From the NCBI GenBank assembly GCA_003134675.1, contig PLBZ01000098.1:3463-28384 (forward strand): a stretch of DNA of 24,922 nucleotides, in the 5' to 3' direction. Below the pieces are notes generated by a model that saw only the letters and a list, made by a program, of their open reading frames with translations, had not been told where the DNA came from and did no database searches. The position numbers and the translations under genes were made by a program. The stretch is from Solirubrobacterales bacterium. Lineage in GTDB: Bacteria; Actinomycetota; Thermoleophilia; Solirubrobacterales; Solirubrobacteraceae. Positions 14,173 to 21,421 of the stretch are shown one piece after another. The stretch's first letter is position 1. Each line of letters starts with the position of its first letter.

Positions 14173-15936
14173 ATGGGATTCATCGCTCCCGCCGCACCGC
14201 CGGTCGACATCGAGGAGTGGAAGCGGCTGCCCCATCTACAGCGGATCAAGCCGCTCGCACAGGACTGGGCGATCAACGGATTCGGGACGCCCCACTTCGT
14301 CTACCTGCTCTACATCGTCAAGCTGATCGTCTATACGGGCGGCGGCCTGCTGCTGATCTCCGCGACGACGAAAGGACTCGGCGGGCTCGGCAGCCTGAGC
14401 AGCTCCTGGACGGAGCCGATCGTCTTCCAGAAGGCGGTCGTGTGGACGATGCTGTGGGAGGTCCTCGGTCTGGGCGCCGGCTCGATGCCGCTCACGCTGC
14501 GGTTCTCACCGATGATCGGCGGTGTCCTGTACTGGCTGCGCCCGGGCACGACACGCCTGCCGCCGTGGCCTGGCCGGGTGCCGCTCACACGCGGAACCAC
14601 GCGCACGCTGCTCGACGTGGCGCTGTACGCAGGCCTGCTCGCGTCGGCTGTGTACCTGCTCCTCTCCAACCCAAGCCCGGCCGCCGGCGCTGCCGCCGGT
14701 CGTCTGGACCCGACCGCAGTGGGAGTGCTGCTGGCGTTCGGGATCCTGCTCGGCCTGCGCGACAAGGTGCCGTTCCTGGCAGCCCGCGCGGAGGTCTACG
14801 GGAACCTGATGATCCTGTTCCTCTTCCCACTGAACAACCTGATCGTCGCCGCCCAGATCGTGTTCGTGTGCATCTGGTGGGGCGCCGCGTCCTCGAAGCT
14901 GAACCGCCACTTCCCGTTCGTCGTGACCGTGATGATCAGCAACACACCCTGGAACCGTTCGCGCTCGGCTAAGCGCCGGCTCTGGCGCAAGCACCCCGAG
15001 GACCTGCTGCCCTCAGCGACCGGCGCCCTGGCGGCGCACATGGGCACCGTCATGGAGTTCACGCTGCCCCTGCTGCTGCTCGTATCCCGTGGCGGGACGC
15101 TCCTGGAGATCGCGGTGGTGGGCATGATCATCTTCCACATCCACATCTTCTCGACGTTCCCGCTCGCCGTGCCGCTCGAGTGGAACGTCTTCATGATCTT
15201 CGGGATCCTCTTCCTGTTCGGCCACTACGGCTCGACGCCGTTCTCCACGCTCGACGATCCACTGCTGATCGCGATCCTGGCCGTGACCTGCGTCGGGATC
15301 CCGGTGCTGGGCAACTTCCGCCCGGAGAAGATCTCGTTCCTGCCGGCGATGCGCTACTACGCGGGCAACTGGGCGACGAGCCAGTGGCTGTTCCGCAAGG
15401 ACAGCGCCGCCGAGGAGAAGCTCGATTCCTCGATCGTCAAGGCAGCGCCGATCGCCGTCGAGCAGCTGATGAAGCTCTACGATCGCGATACGGCGGAGCT
15501 CTTGATGTACAAGGGCCTCGCGTTCCGCTCGATGCACGCGCACGGCCGCGCGCTCAACGGCCTGCTCTCACACGCGGTCGACGATGTCGAGCAATACCAC
15601 GTGCGCGAGGGCGAGGTCCTCGCCGGAGTGGTGCTGGGCTACAACTTCGGCGACGGCCACTTCCACAACGAGCAGCTGCTCGAGGCGGTCCAGGAGAAAT
15701 GCAACTTCGCCGAGGGGGAACTGCGGGTGATCATGATCGAGTCCCAGCCCGCCCACGTACAGCGCCAGCACTACCGCATCCACGACGCGGCGTCAGGACT
15801 GATCGAGGAGGGCTACGTAAAGGTGGCGGACATGGTCAACCGCCAGCCGTGGCTTGGCGAGAGCAGCGCGTTCCCGGTCGAGGTGATCGGCGAGCGCAGC
15901 TCCTCGCGGCAGCTCGTCGCTCCGGTAGCGCAGTGA
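14173..15936 (+). CDS. DUF3556 family integral membrane protein
   Basis: This 587-residue protein matches DUF3556, a membrane family best known from mycobacteria and other actinobacteria and of unknown function. The N-terminus MGFIAPAAPPVDIEEW is the family hallmark, followed by GFGTPHFVYLLYIVK, WTEPIVFQKAV, LYWLRPGTTRLPPWPGRVPLTRGTTR and about nine or ten membrane helices to about residue 405. Membrane-embedded histidines occur in FHIHIFSTFPLAVPLEW (H322, H324), and the cytoplasmic-looking C-terminal domain has GDGHFHNEQLL (H496, H498), so a metal or redox role is conceivable. ATG 14173 is preceded by GAGGAGAAGAGGAACGTC, a good purine-rich ribosome site. Its stop overlaps the next gene's start (GTGA), so the two are translationally coupled. 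Confidence 0.88.
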   Translation: MGFIAPAAPPVDIEEWKRLPHLQRIKPLAQDWAINGFGTPHFVYLLYIVKLIVYTGGGLLLISATTKGLGGLGSLSSSWTEPIVFQKAVVWTMLWEVLGLGAGSMPLTLRFSPMIGGVLYWLRPGTTRLPPWPGRVPLTRGTTRTLLDVALYAGLLASAVYLLLSNPSPAAGAAAGRLDPTAVGVLLAFGILLGLRDKVPFLAARAEVYGNLMILFLFPLNNLIVAAQIVFVCIWWGAASSKLNRHFPFVVTVMISNTPWNRSRSAKRRLWRKHPEDLLPSATGALAAHMGTVMEFTLPLLLLVSRGGTLLEIAVVGMIIFHIHIFSTFPLAVPLEWNVFMIFGILFLFGHYGSTPFSTLDDPLLIAILAVTCVGIPVLGNFRPEKISFLPAMRYYAGNWATSQWLFRKDSAAEEKLDSSIVKAAPIAVEQLMKLYDRDTAELLMYKGLAFRSMHAHGRALNGLLSHAVDDVEQYHVREGEVLAGVVLGYNFGDGHFHNEQLLEAVQEKCNFAEGELRVIMIESQPAHVQRQHYRIHDAASGLIEEGYVKVADMVNRQPWLGESSAFPVEVIGERSSSRQLVAPVAQ

Positions 15937-17351
15937 GCGAGGCGATCATTGTCGGGTCCGGCCCAAATGGGCTGGTGTGCGGGGCGGTGCTGGCGCGCGC
16001 CGGGATGAAGGTGACGGTGCTGGAGGCCGAGGCGAGGATCGGCGGTGGCACCCGGACGAGCGAGCTGACGCTCCCGGGCCTGCTGCACGACGACTGCTCC
16101 GCCGTCCACGTGATGGCGGTCGGCGCGCCGTCGCTGAACGAGCTCGGACTCGAGCGCCATGGCCTACAGTGGTGCTGGCCCGAGGTCGACCTCGTTCACC
16201 CGCTCGACGGTGGGAGCGCTGGGGTGATGGTGCGGTCGATCGCCGACACCGCCGCGGGTCTCGGCGAGGACGGACGTAGGTGGCAGCGCGTCTTCTCCTC
16301 GCCGTCGCGAGGGTTCGCCGCGTTGAGCGAGGACATCATGCGGCCGCTGCTGCACGTGCCCCATCACCCGCTCCGGCTGCTGCGCTTCGGGCTTGCAGCG
16401 GCGATGCCAGCGACCTTGCTCGCCCGTAAGTTCAGAACCGAGGAGGCACGCGCGCTGTGGGGCGGCTGTGCCGCACATGCGTTCAGCCCACTGTCCCGTC
16501 CAATGAGCTCCTCGGTGGGGATGGCGCTCATCTGCGCCGGCCATCTATACGGCTGGCCGGTCGCGCGCGGTGGATCGCGTGCCATCAGCGACGCCCTGGC
16601 CGCCGTCATACGCGAACACGGCGGAAGCCTCGAGACCGGGCGGCGGGTGGCCTCGCTGTCCGAGCTTCCCCCGGCCGATGCGATCGTGCTGGACCTCGCA
16701 CCCGGCGCGGTTGCCGAGATCGCCGGCGAGCGGCTGCCCGCCCGCGTCGCGCGCGCCTACCGTCGCTACCGGCACGGCCCCGGAGCCTTCAAGATGGACC
16801 TCGCCGTCACGGGTGGCGTCCCATGGACGAGCGAGGCCGCACGCCGAGCGGGCACTGTGCACGCAGCCGGGTCTTTCGCTGAGATCGTCGCCTGCGAGCG
16901 GCTGATCAACCGTGGTCGGATGCCGGAGCGCCCATTCGTGCTCGTCTGCCAACAGTCGCTCGCCGACCCCACGCGGGCCCGGGGAGACGTCCACCCGGTG
17001 TGGGCCTACGCGCACGTCCCGCACGGCTACACGGGCGACGCGAGCGAGGCCCTACTCGACCAGATCGAGCGATTCGCCCCCGGGCTGCGCGAGAGGATCG
17101 TCGCTAAAGCCGTGCGCTCGAGCACCGAGATAGCGAGCCATAACGCCAACTACATCGGCGGCGACATCATCACCGGCGCCAACACGCCGCTACAGACCGT
17201 GATCCGCCCCCGCCTGGCGCTCGACCCCTACAGCACCGGTATCCCCGGCGTCTTCATCTGCTCCGCGGCGACCCCTCCAGGCGCAGGCGCGCACGGGATG
17301 AACGGCCACAACGCGGCGAAGTCGGTGCTGCGGAGCCTCGGGTCGGCGTGA
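15933..17351 (+). CDS. CrtI-like NAD(P)/FAD-dependent oxidoreductase
   Basis: The 472-residue enzyme belongs to the phytoene-dehydrogenase-related flavoprotein family. The N-terminal dinucleotide-binding fold is clear: IIVGSGPNGL (GxGxxG at 8-13), VTVLEAEARIGGGTRTSE with E31 binding the ribose and the GG-x-x-R-T loop. The C-terminus has the matching GVFICSAATPPGAGAHGMNGHNAA (from 439), which closes over FAD. Family members desaturate or isomerise carotenoids, retinol or other long lipids; no phytoene synthase is nearby, so the substrate is open. The start is GTG 15933, overlapping the DUF3556 stop by four bases; a much longer open frame upstream is only the shadow of DUF3556. Coupling implies a joint role, probably on a membrane lipid. 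Confidence 0.9.
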   Translation: MSEAIIVGSGPNGLVCGAVLARAGMKVTVLEAEARIGGGTRTSELTLPGLLHDDCSAVHVMAVGAPSLNELGLERHGLQWCWPEVDLVHPLDGGSAGVMVRSIADTAAGLGEDGRRWQRVFSSPSRGFAALSEDIMRPLLHVPHHPLRLLRFGLAAAMPATLLARKFRTEEARALWGGCAAHAFSPLSRPMSSSVGMALICAGHLYGWPVARGGSRAISDALAAVIREHGGSLETGRRVASLSELPPADAIVLDLAPGAVAEIAGERLPARVARAYRRYRHGPGAFKMDLAVTGGVPWTSEAARRAGTVHAAGSFAEIVACERLINRGRMPERPFVLVCQQSLADPTRARGDVHPVWAYAHVPHGYTGDASEALLDQIERFAPGLRERIVAKAVRSSTEIASHNANYIGGDIITGANTPLQTVIRPRLALDPYSTGIPGVFICSAATPPGAGAHGMNGHNAAKSVLRSLGSA

Positions 17352-18121
17352 ATTCGAGCGGATCGCTCATCCCGCGCTTTCGCCGCGCGCGGCGAGATCC
17401 CATGCTCGCGGTACTCGAAGGGTTCCATGCGCTCAAGCACGCGCTGCGCTTCGACGCCCCGTTGCTGGAGGTCGTCGTCTCGGACGAGGCGCCCCTGCAG
17501 CAACTGGCGGATACGCTCGCTCCCGATCTGAGCGCGCGCCTGCTTGCACTCGCCCAGCCGGTGGAGCCGTCGGTCTTTGTCCAGCTCGCCCCGCTCCCTC
17601 CCCCCACGGGCGTGATCGCGCTGGCTGAGCGACGCCCCGGCGATCCATCGGCGGTACTCGCCGACGCGCGCCCGGAGCCTGTAATCCTGCTCGAGGATCC
17701 GCGCGACCTCGGCAACATGGGCGCCTGCGTGCGCGTCGCCGCCGCCGCTCACATCGCCGGCGTGCTGAGCACCGGTAGTCACGATCCCTGGCATCCCGAC
17801 GCACTCCGCGGCGCTGCCGGGCTACACTACGCGCTACCCGTCGCGCGCCTCACCCAGCTGCCGCCACTTGACCGGCCGCTGCTCGCGATCGACCCCGACG
17901 GCGAGCCGCTGCACCCATCCGAGCTGCCCACGCGCGCGGTGCTCGCGTTTGGGACCGAGCGCTACGGCCTAAGCGAGGAGCTGCTGGCCATGGCTGACGC
18001 GCGCGTCAGTATCCCGATGCGCGCGGGCGTCTCCAGCCTGAACCTCGCCACGTCCGTGGCAGCCGTGCTGTTCGCCTGGCGCCTACGCGCCGGTGCGGGC
18101 TTCCACGCCGTCGAGCAGTAG
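17348..18121 (+). CDS. SpoU/TrmH-family RNA 2'-O-methyltransferase
   Basis: SPOUT-class enzymes of this family methylate ribose 2'-OH in rRNA or tRNA using S-adenosylmethionine in a knotted fold. The 257 residues have an N-terminal substrate-binding domain (to about 105) and the three SPOUT motifs: ILLEDPRDLGNMGACVRVA (113-131), AFGTERYGLS (200-209), and SIPMRAGVSSLNLATSVAAVLF (221-242). DPWHPDALRGAAGLHYALPV is the usual linker. In motif 1 the usual asparagine before the DxGN segment is replaced by E116-D117-P118-R119. The start GTG 17348 overlaps the FAD gene's stop as GTGA, the second such junction in this operon. The 3' end overlaps the convergent CADD-like gene by 39 bases. The RNA target is unknown. 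Confidence 0.9.
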   Translation: MNSSGSLIPRFRRARRDPMLAVLEGFHALKHALRFDAPLLEVVVSDEAPLQQLADTLAPDLSARLLALAQPVEPSVFVQLAPLPPPTGVIALAERRPGDPSAVLADARPEPVILLEDPRDLGNMGACVRVAAAAHIAGVLSTGSHDPWHPDALRGAAGLHYALPVARLTQLPPLDRPLLAIDPDGEPLHPSELPTRAVLAFGTERYGLSEELLAMADARVSIPMRAGVSSLNLATSVAAVLFAWRLRAGAGFHAVEQ

Positions 18122-18736
18122 CCAGTTGCCGCGCAGCGCCGCGCGCGCACGGCTGACCATCCGGTCGGCCTGCTCGTCCGGGTCCGCCGCCTCGGCCAGC
18201 AGCAGCTCGATCAGCTCGCCCGCCTGGCGCGCGTGATCCACGTCGAGCAGCTCGTGCACTTTGAAGTACTCCGTCGCCGGGCCTTCCTCACTGTAGCCGT
18301 AATGCTCCGTCAGCCCCTCCAGCTTGGTCTTGGAGATCTCCGGCTGTCCCGCCTCGATCGCATACAGCACCGCCAAGTGCTCCAGCAGATCCTCCCCCGC
18401 CGTCCATGCCTCTACGCACGCCTGCGTCTCCCGGAGCGGGGTCTCCCCGTCCGCCGCTGCGCGCGCGCCGGCCACACGAGCAAAGTCCTCCCACAGCTCC
18501 ACGTGCGCCGTCTCCTCCTCGGCGTGAGCCCTCAGCCCGCTCGAATGTCCCGGCCCAGCCTTCGCCGCCGCCTTCTCCGAGGCGTCCGCCAGCGCCATCA
18601 CAGCGTGGCGATACTCCCCCGCATAGCACTCGAGCTCCTCGGCGCTCAACTGTCCCGCGCTCCAGCGCTTGTAAAACGGGTGCTCCAACACGCTGCATTC
18701 ACCGCGAGCCTGATCCAGCTTGCCAAGTACATCCAT
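18083..18736 (-). CDS. CADD/TenA-like haem-oxygenase-fold protein (possible p-aminobenzoate synthase type)
   Basis: The 217 residues form one helical haem-oxygenase-like domain resembling chlamydial CADD and PqqC/TenA relatives. Recognisable pieces are HPFYKRWSAGQLS (19-31), the EYRHAV helix, AHAEEETAHVELWEDFA (70-86), IEAGQPEISKTKLEGL (127-142) and EYFKVHELLDVDHA (156-169). Candidate metal ligands are E74, H78, E128, H161, D165 and H168, and K136 or K138 may correspond to the lysine that CADD is reported to sacrifice during p-aminobenzoate formation. The CADD role here is inference; oxidative chemistry on another substrate is possible. ATG 18736 has AAAGGA (18743-18748) six bases upstream. 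It follows the cupredoxin gene by 22 bases and is likely co-transcribed. Confidence 0.8.
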   Translation of the reverse strand: MDVLGKLDQARGECSVLEHPFYKRWSAGQLSAEELECYAGEYRHAVMALADASEKAAAKAGPGHSSGLRAHAEEETAHVELWEDFARVAGARAAADGETPLRETQACVEAWTAGEDLLEHLAVLYAIEAGQPEISKTKLEGLTEHYGYSEEGPATEYFKVHELLDVDHARQAGELIELLLAEAADPDEQADRMVSRARAALRGNWLLLDGVEARTGA

Positions 18737-18758
18737 GAAGCTTCCTTTCTCTAAGGTT

Positions 18759-19370
18759 CTACGAGACGGTTAGGGTGCCTTCCATGCCTGCCTGACGATG
18801 CCCGGGAACCGAGCAGTAGAACGTGTATGTCCCGGGCTTCAGGTTCAGCGTGAGCGTCTTTACGCCGCCTTTGAACGTCGGGATCGCCCCTAGGACGGTG
18901 CTGCCCTGCGCGACCGTCACGTTGTGTTCCACTACAGACATGTTCGCCATCGTGATCGTTACCTTCCCGGTCTTCGCGCTCAGCTGCTTGGGTTCATAGC
19001 TCAACTGGCCTTCCGGGTTCGCCGCGAGCTTCAGCGGCGCCGATGAAGCGCCGCCCGCGGGCGAGGAGGGGGGCGCAGGAGTCCCGGTGGTGGCGGTTGG
19101 CGTCGTAGCCGAGGCGGTAGACGCAGGCGAGGTGGCGGACGTACCCGAGGTGAGCACCGCAGCGCTCACGGCTGCCAGCACGAGCACGACGGTCACCGCG
19201 ATGACGCCGCGCTCCTCGCCCGCGTTACGCGGGAAGGCAGGTATCCGCATGCCCAGGCCCAACGACACGATCAGCGCCCACACCACCAGCGCACCGCCCG
19301 CAATGTAGAACGGGACCTTGCTCTTCTCCGCGCCCAAAATAGGCGCTATCTGAAGGACTACTCCGTGCAT
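18759..19370 (-). CDS. Membrane-anchored cupredoxin (plastocyanin/azurin-like blue copper protein)
   Basis: The 203-residue protein has two membrane helices (about 19-40 and 55-74), a Ser/Thr/Ala/Pro-rich linker (75-113), and a C-terminal cupredoxin domain. The type 1 copper ligands are visible: H149 in VVEHNVTV, then C186, H191 and M196 in YCSVPGHRQAGMEG. It should carry electrons at the outer face of the membrane or in the cell wall. An open frame extends to 19517, but that stretch is Arg/Pro-rich and overlaps the divergent dehalogenase gene; ATG 19370 (MHGVVLQIAP) starts the natural membrane protein. There is no respiratory complex next to it. The next gene, a CADD-like putative metallo-oxygenase, is on the same strand 22 bases on. 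Confidence 0.9.
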   Translation of the reverse strand: MHGVVLQIAPILGAEKSKVPFYIAGGALVVWALIVSLGLGMRIPAFPRNAGEERGVIAVTVVLVLAAVSAAVLTSGTSATSPASTASATTPTATTGTPAPPSSPAGGASSAPLKLAANPEGQLSYEPKQLSAKTGKVTITMANMSVVEHNVTVAQGSTVLGAIPTFKGGVKTLTLNLKPGTYTFYCSVPGHRQAGMEGTLTVS

Positions 19371-19402
19371 CCAGCGCGAGCCTAACCGATGCCGTCGGGG
19401 AT

Positions 19403-20305
19403 ATGCTCCCAGACGAGATGACCGACGCGGTGCGTACACCTGAGGAGGTGCTGGAGGGGCTCCCCGACTTCCCGTTCGCCTCCCACTATCGCGAGGTGGA
19501 CGGCCTGCGCCTGGCACATCTCGACGAGGGGGACGGGCCGCCCGTGATCTTCCTGCACGGAGAGCCGACCTGGTCGTTTCTGTGGCGCAAGGTCATCCCG
19601 CCGGTCCATGACGCGGGCTTTCGCTGCATCGCCCCCGACCTTGCCGGGTTCGGACGCTCGGACAAGCCGACGGACCTCGGCTGGTACTCCTACGATCGCC
19701 ACGTCGCGATGATGGCTGGTTTGCTGGAGGACCTAGACCTGCGCGGCGCCACGATGGTGGTACACGATTGGGGCGGCCCAATTGGCCTGCGTCTGGCGGT
19801 GGAGCACCCACAACGCATAGAGCGACTGGTGATCATGGATACAGGCCTGTTTACGGGCCATCAGCGGATGACCGATGCCTGGCTTGCGTTTCGCGACTTC
19901 GTGGCGCGCACTGAGGATCTGCCCGTCGGGTTTTTGGTACGCGGGGCCTGCAAGAACGACCCCGGCGAGGACGTGATCGCGGCCTACGACGCGCCTTTTC
20001 CAAGCATCGACTCAAAGGCGGGCGCACGGGCCTTTCCCCTGCTGATCCCTCAGACCCCGGATTCTCCGGGTGCGGCTGCAGGAGCGCAGGTTCAGGAGGC
20101 ACTGCGCTCCGATCCCCGGCCCACCCTGATGCTTTGGGCAGATTCAGACCCAGTGCTTCCGCTGTCGGTAGGCGAGCGCTTTGCCGAATCGATCGGCCGC
20201 GAGTCACCGCGCGTGATCCAGGACGCCTCGCACTTCCTCCAAGAGGATCAAGGGCCGCTCATCGGGCGATCGATCGCCGAGTGGCTCAGCTCTGCCCCTC
20301 GGTGA
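19403..20305 (+). CDS. Haloalkane dehalogenase-like alpha/beta hydrolase
   Basis: Haloalkane dehalogenases cleave carbon-halogen bonds by an aspartate nucleophile. In these 300 residues the family signatures are FLHGEPTWSFLWRK (50-63), DLAGFGRSDKP (79-89) and VVHDWGGPIGLR with D122 as nucleophile and W123 as a halide-binding tryptophan. D247/D249 in WADSDPVLP are candidates for the acid, and H277 in SHFLQED is the base. The beginning RTPEEVLEGLPDFPF resembles subfamily I enzymes such as mycobacterial DhmA. Epoxide hydrolase is a less likely alternative, because the oxyanion HGEPTW motif favours dehalogenase. Start is uncertain between ATG 19403 and ATG 19418 (MTDAVRTPEE); neither has a clear Shine-Dalgarno. 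It diverges from the cupredoxin gene and overlaps the convergent SDR by 20 bases. Confidence 0.85.
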   Translation: MLPDEMTDAVRTPEEVLEGLPDFPFASHYREVDGLRLAHLDEGDGPPVIFLHGEPTWSFLWRKVIPPVHDAGFRCIAPDLAGFGRSDKPTDLGWYSYDRHVAMMAGLLEDLDLRGATMVVHDWGGPIGLRLAVEHPQRIERLVIMDTGLFTGHQRMTDAWLAFRDFVARTEDLPVGFLVRGACKNDPGEDVIAAYDAPFPSIDSKAGARAFPLLIPQTPDSPGAAAGAQVQEALRSDPRPTLMLWADSDPVLPLSVGERFAESIGRESPRVIQDASHFLQEDQGPLIGRSIAEWLSSAPR

Positions 20306-21182
20306 TCTGCGGCCGCTCGGGGGCGCCCGTCAGCGCCGGCTCTGAGGCCGCGGCGCGCAGTTCGTAATCGCGGCGTACCGTGGCGTCGGCGTCGGCCAGC
20401 ACGCGATCGGCTTTCATCGCCCGCCCGATGCCCTCGGCGAGCGGTCTCGGCAGCAGCGTGCCGAGCTGATAGCTGCGCTTGGCGGACTTCGGCACCCACA
20501 CTTCGACGGTCCCGTGTTGGAGGGCCTGCACGATCGCGTCCGCCACTTCGGAGGGCTCGAGGTTGTGCAGGCCCCGTGCCTCTCCCAGCCCGCCGCCGAG
20601 CTCGGTATTGACGATATATGGCATCACATAGCTGAGATCGATGTTGGCGCCCATCAGCCGCAGCTCGCCGCGCACCGCCTCGGTGAGACCAACCACAGCG
20701 TGCTTGGTCGCCGAGTACGTCGCCCCGCCGGGCGCGCCGAACTTGCCGGCCTGTGAGGCGATGTTGACGATGTGCCCCCGATCGCGCGGGACCATCCGCG
20801 CGAGTGCCAGCTTCATCCCGAAGATCACACCGTGGAGGTTGATATCGATCATCCGCTGTGTCGTCAGGTCGTCCTCGTCGACAAACCTGCCGAGCGGCAT
20901 GATCCCGGCGTTGTTGACGAGCACGTCCAGCGGGCCAAGCTGCTCCTCGGCGCCATCCAGGAATGCCCTGAACGACTCGCGCTCGGTCACGTCCAGCGGC
21001 AGCGCGACCGCGCTCCCGCCAAGCTCCTCGGCGGTCTGCTGTGCGGCCTGAAAGTCCACGTCGCCGATCGCCACCCTCATGCCCTGGCGCACAAACGCCT
21101 GTGCGGTCGCGCGGCCGATACCGCGCGCGCCCCCGGTGATCGCGGCGGTCTGTCCGGCAAGAATGCGGGGCTGCTTGGCCAT
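20286..21182 (-). CDS. Short-chain dehydrogenase/reductase (classical SDR)
   Basis: The 298-residue enzyme is a classical SDR: TGGARGIG (16-23), NNAG (90-93), S143, and YSATK with Y156 and K160. D41 at the end of the second strand (AIGDVD) suggests preference for NAD over NADP. The C-terminal region (WVPKSAKRSYQLGTLLPRPLAEGIGRAMKADRV) resembles SDRs found beside fatty-acid and sterol catabolism genes in actinobacteria, with a tail of about 45 residues beyond the core. A very strong Shine-Dalgarno AAGGAGG (21189-21195), six bases before ATG 21182, fixes the start and predicts high translation. It converges on the dehalogenase-like gene, and the coding sequences overlap by 20 bases. Confidence 0.92.
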   Translation of the reverse strand: MAKQPRILAGQTAAITGGARGIGRATAQAFVRQGMRVAIGDVDFQAAQQTAEELGGSAVALPLDVTERESFRAFLDGAEEQLGPLDVLVNNAGIMPLGRFVDEDDLTTQRMIDINLHGVIFGMKLALARMVPRDRGHIVNIASQAGKFGAPGGATYSATKHAVVGLTEAVRGELRLMGANIDLSYVMPYIVNTELGGGLGEARGLHNLEPSEVADAIVQALQHGTVEVWVPKSAKRSYQLGTLLPRPLAEGIGRAMKADRVLADADATVRRDYELRAAASEPALTGAPERPQITEGQS

Positions 21183-21270
21183 GAATCTCCTCCTTGTGAG
21201 GACCGATAAATGAACGGCTCAACAACCTAGCGCGCCCGCGCACCTTTCGTGTCGTTCGCGGGTTTATAAG

Positions 21271-21300
21271 GGCAGGTCATCTACTGGACGGTTACCTGCC
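21271..21300. repeat. Inverted repeat GGCAGGT / ACCTGCC
   Basis: Perfect 7-bp arms at 21271-21277 and 21294-21300 flank a 16-base spacer in the 239-base region between the divergent SDR and alpha/beta hydrolase genes. It could be a regulator site for either promoter. Chance occurrence of such a repeat in a region this size is not negligible. Confidence 0.35.
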
Positions 21301-21346
21301 AACCATCCGGTCAGAGGGCCATCGGAGAGGGACGGGGAGGGACCAC

Positions 21347-21381
21347 CGAGCCCGGGCGAACCACGGCACCGCCCGGGCTCG
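21347..21381 (+). promoter_or_regulatory. Perfect 12-bp hairpin in the leader of the alpha/beta hydrolase gene
   Basis: CGAGCCCGGGCG (21347-21358) and CGCCCGGGCTCG (21370-21381) are exact reverse complements around an 11-base loop. The structure ends 40 bases before the ATG at 21422, and no gene reads into it from upstream because the SDR diverges. It is therefore either in the 5' leader RNA (attenuator or stability element) or a DNA operator. No T-tract follows. Confidence 0.5.
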
Positions 21382-21421
21382 TGTGATGGCACCCGAGGCC
21401 CGTGGATAAAGTAGGTGCCCG

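Noticed and set aside
15180..15932. N-terminal extension of the FAD oxidoreductase frame back to 15180
   Set aside because: This part is out of frame with DUF3556 and has no protein-like sequence; the dinucleotide-binding fold begins at GTG 15933.
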